From Paraburkholderia haematera (GTDB taxonomy: Bacteria > Pseudomonadota > Gammaproteobacteria > Burkholderiales > Burkholderiaceae): DNA of 64,000 nucleotides. Where the stretch lies: positions 806,001 to 870,000 of the forward strand of contig NZ_CAJNBK010000001.1 in the NCBI RefSeq assembly GCF_905220975.1, written 5' to 3'. The position numbers were made by a program, and so were the translations under genes. Shown piece by piece: positions 57,435 to 64,000 of this stretch. The stretch's first letter is position 1. Each line of letters begins with the position of its first letter. The notes below the pieces were generated by a model that saw nothing but the letters and a program-made list of their open reading frames with translations, made no database searches and had not been told where the DNA came from.

Positions 57435-58916
57435 ATGTCCGACACAGCCGTCACGCCCAGCACTGCGACTTTTGATCAATTCGGTCTCGCGCCCGACATC
57501 CTGAAAGCCGTCAAAGAATCGGGCTACACCATCCCTACGCCGATCCAGGAGCAGGCGATTCCTGTCGTGCTGGCCGGCCGTGACATGATGGGCGCGGCGC
57601 AAACCGGCACGGGCAAGACCGCGAGTTTTTCGCTGCCGATCATCCAGCGTCTGCTGCCGCAGGCCAGCACGAGCGCCTCGCCCGCCCGCCATCCGGTGCG
57701 CGCGCTGATCCTCACGCCGACTCGCGAACTGGCCGACCAGGTGGCGGCGAACGTGCAGTCGTATGCGAAGCACACGGCGCTGCGCAGCGCCGTGGTGTTC
57801 GGCGGTGTCGACATGAATCCGCAATCCGAGCAACTGCGCCGCGGCGTCGAAATTCTGATCGCCACGCCGGGCCGTCTGCTCGATCACGTGCAGCAGAAAA
57901 CCGCCAATCTCGGCCAGGTGCAGATTCTTGTGCTCGACGAAGCCGACCGGATGCTCGACATGGGCTTCCTGCCGGATTTGCAGCGCATCCTGAACCTGCT
58001 GCCGAAAGAGCGCCAGACGCTGCTGTTTTCGGCCACGTTTTCGGGCGAAATCAAGAAACTGGCCGCTACGTATCTGCGTGACCCGCAGACGATCGAAGTT
58101 GCGCGCAGCAATTCGACCGCGACCAATGTGACGCAGATCGTTTATGAGGTCGCCGAGGGCGACAAGACGGGCGCCGTTGTTAAATTGATTCGCGACCGCA
58201 GCCTCAAGCAGGTGATCGTGTTCTGTAACAGCAAGATCGGCGCGAGCCGGTTGGCGCGCAGCCTGGAGCGCGACGGCGTGGTCGCCACGGCGATTCACGG
58301 TGACCGGACGCAGAATGAGCGGATGCAGGCTTTGGATGCGTTCAAGCGTGGCGAGATCGAGGCTTTGGTGGCGACGGACGTCGCTGCGCGCGGTTTGGAT
58401 ATTGCCGAGTTGCCGGCCGTGATCAATTTCGATCTGCCGTTCAATGCGGAAGATTATGTGCACCGGATTGGGCGCACTGGGCGTGCTGGCGCGTCGGGTG
58501 ATGCTTTGTCGCTGTGCAGCCCGAATGAGCGTAAGCAGCTTGCCGATATCGAGAAGCTGATCAAGCGGCCTTTGGATGTGCAACACCTGACCGTGGATGC
58601 GCCGGTGCGGCATCACCATGAAGAGCGTCCGCCGCGGCGTGAGCGTGTGGATGGCCGTGCAGAGGGCCGCGACGAGCGGGGTGGTCGCCGGCGTCCGGGG
58701 GCGTCGTCCTCGGGTTCGTTCGATCGGCCGCATCATCATCGCGTGCAGCCTGTGGATGATTTCTTTCTCAAGCCTTATGAGCCGTCGGCGGCTTCTGTTC
58801 GGAAAGTTGAGGAGGCGGCGGCTTCCGCTGCGCCGCAGAAGTCGGCTTCCAAGCAGCCGTTGGCCGCATTGCTGGGTGGGTTTGGGATGCCCAGGAAGTC
58901 TTCTTCGTCGTCTTGA
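57435..58916 (+). CDS. rhlE: DEAD-box RNA helicase RhlE
   Basis: A 493-residue helicase. The Q motif region is FDQFGLAPDILKAVKESGY, motif I AQTGTGKT, motif II VLDEADRMLD, motif III SAT, and motif VI HRIGRTGRAG. The basic C-terminal tail (RRERVDGRAEGRDERGG...) and the Ser/Ala end are typical of RhlE. It acts in ribosome assembly and RNA turnover. ATG 57435 (MSDTAVTPS) is the start; the open frame to 57237 runs through the structured leader. Confidence 0.95.
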   Translation: MSDTAVTPSTATFDQFGLAPDILKAVKESGYTIPTPIQEQAIPVVLAGRDMMGAAQTGTGKTASFSLPIIQRLLPQASTSASPARHPVRALILTPTRELADQVAANVQSYAKHTALRSAVVFGGVDMNPQSEQLRRGVEILIATPGRLLDHVQQKTANLGQVQILVLDEADRMLDMGFLPDLQRILNLLPKERQTLLFSATFSGEIKKLAATYLRDPQTIEVARSNSTATNVTQIVYEVAEGDKTGAVVKLIRDRSLKQVIVFCNSKIGASRLARSLERDGVVATAIHGDRTQNERMQALDAFKRGEIEALVATDVAARGLDIAELPAVINFDLPFNAEDYVHRIGRTGRAGASGDALSLCSPNERKQLADIEKLIKRPLDVQHLTVDAPVRHHHEERPPRRERVDGRAEGRDERGGRRRPGASSSGSFDRPHHHRVQPVDDFFLKPYEPSAASVRKVEEAAASAAPQKSASKQPLAALLGGFGMPRKSSSSS

Positions 58917-59234
58917 GTATTTGAGTTTTTGGGTTTTTTGCCCTATGGGGTTGCTGGCTGCGGCGCTTGTTGTCTGTATGCCTGCGGTGTTGGCCTTTCC
59001 TTGTTTTCTTAGTGGTCTATTAGCGTTGCCCCTGTGCGGGGCGGCACCTACTTTTCTTTGCCTGCCGCAAAGAAAAGTAGGCAAAAGAAAGCGGCTCACA
59101 CCGCTAATTTTTAAGCGGGTCCCCCGCGCAGCCGCGGTAGTGGTGCATCTGGAATCTGTGTTCTCGCACATTCAGCTCTGGCGACAAGGCCGTCATTCTT
59201 CCGGCGGCGCTGCGCGCGCCATGGCGGTACCTCT
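58917..59234. other. 318-base gap with an inverted-repeat element
   Basis: No gene. It holds the 15-bp inverted repeat at 59047-59081 and, around 59100-59150, a GC-rich stretch. No other signal is seen between the convergent rhlE and gluQRS. Confidence 0.6.
59047..59081. repeat. 15-bp perfect inverted repeat (REP-like)
   Basis: CCTACTTTTCTTTGC (59047-59061) and its exact complement (59067-59081) across CTGCC. It resembles the short dispersed repeats often seen between genes in Paraburkholderia; it could also end both convergent genes. Confidence 0.75.
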
Positions 59235-60149
59235 TCAAACCTGTCCTTCTTTTCGCTTGCTGCGTTGCGTTTGCACGCCCATGCGCTTTGCCCATGCTGC
59301 TGTTGCGGTGGCGTAGAAATCGGTTAGCGTCGCGCGTTCGTTGCCGTCCATCTCAAGTCCGAGGTGTCGCGCGGCTGCGCTCAGCACCTCAAGAGGCTTG
59401 TCGTTGTCCAGCGCAGTTGCGCCATTCTGTTTGCTGAGCTTTTCGCCCTGATCGTTCGTGACCACCGGTACGTGCAAATACACGGGCGTCGGGACGTTCA
59501 GGCAACGCTGCAAATAGATCTGGCGGGCCGTTGAATCCATCAAGTCCGCACCTCGCACAATGTGCGTAATGTCCGCGTCCGCATCGTCGACCACCACCGC
59601 CAGTTGGTACGCCCACTGGTCGTCGGCACGCCTCAGGACGAAGTCGCCGACCTCGGTAGCCAGGTCCTGTGTCTGCTTGCCCTGCCAGCGGTCTTCGAAT
59701 GTGATCACCGCTGCATCGCCTTCGGGTACGCGAAGGCGCCATGCGCGCGCCGGTTTGCCATGCAAGCCGCTGCGGCAGGTGCCGGGGTAGGCGAGCGTAG
59801 TGTTGCGCGCGTGCGCATGCAGCAGCGAGTCGGCAATCTCCTTGCGCGTGCAGCCGCATGGATAAAGCAGACCGGCAGCCTTCAATTGCTCGAACGCTGC
59901 CTGATAGCGCGCAATACGTTGGCTTTGCCAGACGGGCGGCTCGTCAGCATGCATGCCGAAACGTTCGAGGGTCGACAGAATGTCCTCAGCCGCGCCAGGG
60001 ACGGTGCGAGGTCCGTCAATGTCCTCAATGCGCACAAGCCACGCACCACCGTGCGCGCGCGCGTCCAGCCAGCTTGCGAGCGCGCTCACCAGTGAGCCGA
60101 AATGCAAGGGCCCGGTAGGCGACGGCGCGAAGCGTCCACGATAGGTCAT
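59235..60149 (-). CDS. gluQ: Glutamyl-Q tRNA(Asp) synthetase
   Basis: A 304-residue truncated GluRS-type enzyme that glutamylates the queuosine of tRNA(Asp). [18 protein letters not shown] is the HIGH-like motif and [10 protein letters not shown] the KMSKS-like motif. The zinc ligands are in [10 protein letters not shown] and YPGTCR. There is no anticodon-binding domain, which separates it from GltX. It lies 77 bases downstream of trhO. Confidence 0.95.
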   Translation of the reverse strand: MTYRGRFAPSPTGPLHFGSLVSALASWLDARAHGGAWLVRIEDIDGPRTVPGAAEDILSTLERFGMHADEPPVWQSQRIARYQAAFEQLKAAGLLYPCGCTRKEIADSLLHAHARNTTLAYPGTCRSGLHGKPARAWRLRVPEGDAAVITFEDRWQGKQTQDLATEVGDFVLRRADDQWAYQLAVVVDDADADITHIVRGADLMDSTARQIYLQRCLNVPTPVYLHVPVVTNDQGEKLSKQNGATALDNDKPLEVLSAAARHLGLEMDGNERATLTDFYATATAAWAKRMGVQTQRSKRKEGQV

Positions 60150-60226
60150 GGGTCGGATGGGTTAGTGCGCAAAAACGAGCTGTCTTGCGCGCCTCCGCCG
60201 CGATCGCGCGAAGGCACTTATGCGTA

Positions 60227-61090
60227 TCACGCCGCGTGCGCCGCCTTGCTGTCCGGATGGCATTCCGGACACGTCTTGCCCGCCACGTACATCGGCGATT
60301 GTTGCGCTTCAGGCGTCACCACCGCGCGGCAGCCGAAGCATTGCGCGGTCGCGGTGGGTTCCAGTTGCGGATTGAGCGCCGTGCGGTAGTCGAATACGAA
60401 GCAGTCGCCGTGATAGTGCGCGCCGCCGACTTCCTCGAAATACTTCAGGATGCCGCCTTCGAGTTGGTACACGTTCTCGATGCCGACTTCCTTCATGTGG
60501 ATCGCAGCCTTCTCGCAACGAATCCCGCCGGTGCAGAACGACACCACCGTTTTACCTTCGAGATCGGCGCGGTTCTGCTCGATCACTTCCGGAAACTCGC
60601 TGAATTTCGTAATGCGGTAGTCGAGTGCCTCGTTAAACGTGCCGACGTCCACTTCGAATGCATTGCGTGTGTCGAGCATCACGACGGGGCGGCCTTCGTC
60701 GTCATGCCCGCGGTCAAGCCAGCTTTTCAGCGTGGGGGCGTCGACGAACGGCGCGCGGCCAAGCTCCGGGCGGATCGCCGGCTTCTTCATCGTGATGATC
60801 TCGCGCTTGAGCTTGACCAGCATGCGTGTGAACGGCTGCTTGTCCGACAGGCTTTCCTTGAACTGCAGAGTCACGAACTTGCCTTCGAACAGCGCGTCGT
60901 GACGGATGTAGTCGATGAACGCGTCCGCGGCTTCGCGAGTGCCGGCGACGAACAGGTTGATGCCTTCCGGCGCCAGCAGGACGGTGCCGCGCAGGCCGAG
61001 CGCATTGCAGCGCTCAGTGACGAGCGGGCGCCATGCGGCGGTGTCTTCGATAGTCGCGAAATGGTACGCGGCGAGATTGACGATACTCAT
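60227..61090 (-). CDS. trhO: tRNA uridine(34) hydroxylase TrhO (rhodanese-like)
   Basis: A 287-residue YceA/TrhO-family protein. The N-terminal acylphosphatase-like part ([20 protein letters not shown]) and the rhodanese domain carry the catalytic Cys C186 in [16 protein letters not shown]-terminal pair of CxxC motifs (QCFGC, KTCPEC) may bind zinc. It makes 5-hydroxyuridine at tRNA position 34. ATG 61090 is chosen; the longer open frame is noncoding. It is divergent from dnaE. Confidence 0.93.
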   Translation of the reverse strand: MSIVNLAAYHFATIEDTAAWRPLVTERCNALGLRGTVLLAPEGINLFVAGTREAADAFIDYIRHDALFEGKFVTLQFKESLSDKQPFTRMLVKLKREIITMKKPAIRPELGRAPFVDAPTLKSWLDRGHDDEGRPVVMLDTRNAFEVDVGTFNEALDYRITKFSEFPEVIEQNRADLEGKTVVSFCTGGIRCEKAAIHMKEVGIENVYQLEGGILKYFEEVGGAHYHGDCFVFDYRTALNPQLEPTATAQCFGCRAVVTPEAQQSPMYVAGKTCPECHPDSKAAHAA

Positions 61091-61375
61091 GTGTGTCCAG
61101 CGGTAAGAAATGCCCGGCAGCGTGGAAAATGGGGCGCATTGAACTGCCCGCATCAGGCTCCATGCGGCGCGGCCACGTCGAATAGGGCGAAACACGTATT
61201 ATCCCTCAAGCTGGCGTTTCGTCCGACTCGGCCGAATGGCCAGTCTGTTGCGGCAGCGCAAATCGACAGCAAAACATCGGCGTGCGGTGCTCCCGTGGCG
61301 CTCCCGCGTTTCGCTCCTAAGCCGAACGGCGAACGCGTGGTTTTGGCCTGAAAACTCCGGAAGGGTGGAGTTACA

Positions 61376-64000
61376 ATGTCGCCCATGTCAGATCCCCGCT
61401 TCGTTCATCTCCGCGTTCACTCCGAATTCTCGATTGCCGATGGCATCGTGCGTCTTGACGACATCGTCAAGGCCGCCGCCAAAGACGGTCAGGGCGCGCT
61501 CGCCCTTACCGACCTAGGCAACGCATTCGGCCTCGTCCGTTTCTACAAGGAAGCCCGCGGCAAAGGGGTCAAACCCATTGCCGGCTGCGACGTCTGGATC
61601 ACCAATCCGGACGACCGCGACAAGCCTTCGCGTTTGCTGCTGCTGGTCAAAAACCGGCGCGGCTATCTGAATCTGTGCGAGCTGCTCAGCAAGGCATCGC
61701 TCACCAACCAGTATCGCGGTCGCGCGGAAGTCGAAGCCGGCTGGCTCGAATCCGATCTGGGCGAAGGCCTGCTGGCATTGTCGGGGGCGCAACAGGGCGA
61801 CATTGCCCTCGCGCTCGCCGCCGGTAACGAAGAAGCGGCAAAGCGTAATGCGTTGCATTGGGCAAAGGTGTTCCCTGGTGGCTTCTATATCGAGCTGCAA
61901 CGGTGCGGTCAGCCGGGCGGCGAGCAGTACGTGCAGCAGGCGGTTGCGCTCGCCGCGTCGCTGAAATTGCCGGTGGTGGCCACCCATCCCATGCAGTTCA
62001 TGACGCCGGACGATTTCACCGCGCACGAAGCGCGCGTGTGCATTTCCGAAGGCGACATCCTGGCGAATCCGCGCCGCTCGAAGCGCTTTACGTCCGAGCA
62101 GTATTTCCGCACGCAAGAAGAGATGGCGGGGCTGTTCGCGGACATTCCGTCGGCGCTCGCCAATAGTGTCGAAATCGCCAGGCGCTGCAATCTGACGCTC
62201 GAACTCGGCAAGCCGAAGCTGCCGCTCTTTCCGACGCCCGACGGCATGTCGCTCGACGACTACCTCGTGCAATTGTCAAAAGAAGGCCTCGAAAAGCGTC
62301 TCGAACAGTTGTACCCGGATACGGCCGAGCGCGAGTCGCAGCGCGAAACGTACTACCAGCGCCTCGAATTCGAGTGCGGCACGATCATCAAGATGGGCTT
62401 TCCAGGCTACTTCCTGATCGTTGCGGACTTTATCAACTGGGCCAAGAACAACGGCGTGCCCGTCGGTCCAGGCCGGGGTTCGGGTGCAGGTTCGCTGGTC
62501 GCCTATGCGCTGGGCGTGACCGACCTCGATCCGTTGCGCTACAACCTGCTGTTCGAACGGTTCCTGAATCCGGAGCGGGTCTCGATGCCCGACTTCGACA
62601 TCGACTTCTGCCAGCACGGCCGCGACCGTGTGATTCAGTACGTGAAGGAGAAATACGGCGCGGACGCGGTGTCGCAGATCGCCACCTTCGGCACGATGGC
62701 AGCGAAGGCAGCGGTGCGCGATATCGGCCGCGTGCTCGATCTCGGCTACATGTTCACGGACGGCATCGCCAAGCTGATTCCGTTCAAGCCGGGCAAACAC
62801 GTCACCATCGCCGACGCGATGAAGGAAGAGCCGCTGCTGCAGGAGCGCTTCGACAACGAAGACGAAGTGCATCAGCTGCTCGAACTCGCACAACGCGTGG
62901 AAGGCCTCACGCGTAACGTCGGTATGCATGCCGGCGGCGTGCTGATCGCGCCCGGCAAGCTGACCGATTTCTGCCCGCTCTATACGCAAGGCGACGAAAG
63001 CGGCGTCGTGAGCCAGTACGACAAGGACGACGTTGAAGCCGTCGGCCTCGTGAAGTTCGACTTTTTGGGCCTCACCACGCTGACGATTCTGGATTGGGCC
63101 GAGCGCTATATTCGCCGCCTCGATCCGTCGAAGCAAGACTGGTCGCTCGCGCAGGTGCCGCTCGACGACGCGGCGTCGTTCTCGATCCTGAAGAAAGCGA
63201 ACACGGTCGCCGTGTTCCAGTTGGAAAGCCGCGGCATGCAAGGCATGCTGAAAGACGCGCAGCCTGACCGCTTCGAGGACATCATCGCGCTGGTCGCGTT
63301 GTACCGTCCGGGCCCGATGGACCTGATCCCAAGCTTTTGCGCGCGTAAGCACGGCCGCGAAGTGGTGGAGTATCCGGATCCGCGCGTCGAACCTGTTCTG
63401 AAAGAGACCTACGGCATCATGGTCTATCAGGAGCAGGTGATGCAGATGGCGCAGATCATCGGCGGATACTCGCTCGGCGGCGCCGACTTGCTGCGCCGCG
63501 CGATGGGTAAGAAGAAGGCCGAGGAAATGGCCGAGCACCGCGAGCTGTTCCGCCAGGGCGCCTCGAAAAACGGGCTGACCGGCGAGAAAGCGGACGAAAT
63601 CTTCGACTTGATGGAGAAGTTCGCCGGCTACGGCTTCAACAAGTCGCACGCTGCGGCGTATGCGCTGCTTGCGTACTACACGGCCTGGCTGAAGGCGCAC
63701 CATCCGGCGGAATTCATGGCGGCGAATATGTCGCTCGCCATGGACGACACGGACAAGGTCAAGATCCTGTTCGAAGACTGCCTCACGAACAAGATGGCCG
63801 TGCTGCCGCCGGACGTCAATCTGTCGGCGTACCGTTTCGAACCGGTTGCGGAAGCAGACGGCAAGCGGTCGAAAACGATCCGCTACGGTCTGGGCGCCAT
63901 CAAGGGCAGCGGCCAGAACGCGATCGAAGAAATCCTGCGTGCTCGCGAAGAAGGTCCGTTCATCGACATCTTCGACTTCTGCAACCGGGTCGACCGCCGG
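61376..64000 (+). CDS. dnaE: DNA polymerase III alpha subunit (3' end missing)
   Basis: The frame runs off the right edge after 875 codons; full-length DnaE is about 1150-1180. It has the N-terminal PHP domain (FVHLRVHSEFSIADGIVRLD), the polymerase palm with its catalytic Asp residues in MPDFDIDF (about 404-411), and GPGRGSGAGSLVAYALG and NVGMHAGGVLIAP of the fingers/palm. GGTGGAG ahead of ATG 61376 fixes the start; an in-frame ATG at 61385 is possible. It is the replicative polymerase catalytic subunit. Confidence 0.97.
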   Translation, partial: MSPMSDPRFVHLRVHSEFSIADGIVRLDDIVKAAAKDGQGALALTDLGNAFGLVRFYKEARGKGVKPIAGCDVWITNPDDRDKPSRLLLLVKNRRGYLNLCELLSKASLTNQYRGRAEVEAGWLESDLGEGLLALSGAQQGDIALALAAGNEEAAKRNALHWAKVFPGGFYIELQRCGQPGGEQYVQQAVALAASLKLPVVATHPMQFMTPDDFTAHEARVCISEGDILANPRRSKRFTSEQYFRTQEEMAGLFADIPSALANSVEIARRCNLTLELGKPKLPLFPTPDGMSLDDYLVQLSKEGLEKRLEQLYPDTAERESQRETYYQRLEFECGTIIKMGFPGYFLIVADFINWAKNNGVPVGPGRGSGAGSLVAYALGVTDLDPLRYNLLFERFLNPERVSMPDFDIDFCQHGRDRVIQYVKEKYGADAVSQIATFGTMAAKAAVRDIGRVLDLGYMFTDGIAKLIPFKPGKHVTIADAMKEEPLLQERFDNEDEVHQLLELAQRVEGLTRNVGMHAGGVLIAPGKLTDFCPLYTQGDESGVVSQYDKDDVEAVGLVKFDFLGLTTLTILDWAERYIRRLDPSKQDWSLAQVPLDDAASFSILKKANTVAVFQLESRGMQGMLKDAQPDRFEDIIALVALYRPGPMDLIPSFCARKHGREVVEYPDPRVEPVLKETYGIMVYQEQVMQMAQIIGGYSLGGADLLRRAMGKKKAEEMAEHRELFRQGASKNGLTGEKADEIFDLMEKFAGYGFNKSHAAAYALLAYYTAWLKAHHPAEFMAANMSLAMDDTDKVKILFEDCLTNKMAVLPPDVNLSAYRFEPVAEADGKRSKTIRYGLGAIKGSGQNAIEEILRAREEGPFIDIFDFCNRVDRR

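Noticed and set aside
62276..63703. 475-residue frame antisense to dnaE
   Set aside because: Shadow of dnaE.

Overview
The window reads as core chromosome of a beta-proteobacterium of the Burkholderia/Paraburkholderia group. The evidence is high GC with long antisense shadow frames, a PhaC-type storage metabolism gene (intracellular PHB depolymerase with its Cys-Asp-His triad), an rnfB-like gene next to nth, tandem CXXCH cytochromes, a MocR regulator, and family members typical of that group (DUF3096, DUF1841, MliC, DUF3311 plus SSS symporter). The assignment comes from gene content and style, not from a database search. No tRNA, rRNA, CRISPR array, IS element or prophage was seen.

Layout. 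1-10.9 kb: the 3' part of parC, a CopD-like membrane protein, a chromate-type transporter, a dual GGDEF/EAL protein, a PhzF-family protein, and a same-strand group of VOC protein, aminotransferase and RidA, with a divergent MocR regulator at 11.2-12.6 kb. 12.6-25.4 kb: htpG behind a clear sigma-32 promoter, a small duplicated-repeat protein, two tandem TPR-glycosyltransferase genes, an OmpA-type lipoprotein, ubiC, a hypoxanthine/uracil-DNA glycosylase and spermidine-synthase-like pair, a DUF3311/SSS symporter pair and a FUSC protein. 25.5-41.1 kb: a PhnB-like protein, transaldolase, BenE, a VWA/MoxR pair, two periplasmic cytochromes c, DUF1841, nth, rnfB, a TetR regulator, phaZ, a GH15 glucoamylase and a seven-bladed lactonase.

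41.1-46.5 kb is the accessory part. It opens with a highly structured leader RNA candidate ahead of a small unknown gene. Next comes an exported RHS protein with a C-terminal toxin-like module and an overlapping immunity-like gene. Downstream lies an array of displaced pieces: a headless second toxin tip fused by the same ATGA overlap to a second, homologous immunity gene, then two decayed immunity 3' fragments. This is the most interesting stretch of the window and looks like a record of repeated toxin-tip/immunity replacement.

46.5-64 kb returns to core genes: a very long-linker FtsK, a META-domain lipoprotein, purT, a small lipoprotein, an MliC-type lysozyme inhibitor, a stand-alone acetolactate-synthase-type ThDP enzyme followed by an aldehyde dehydrogenase, rhlE, gluQRS, trhO, and dnaE running off the right edge. 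Very long open frames antisense to parC, htpG, GH15, ftsK, als/aldh and dnaE are GC-driven shadows and are not annotated.
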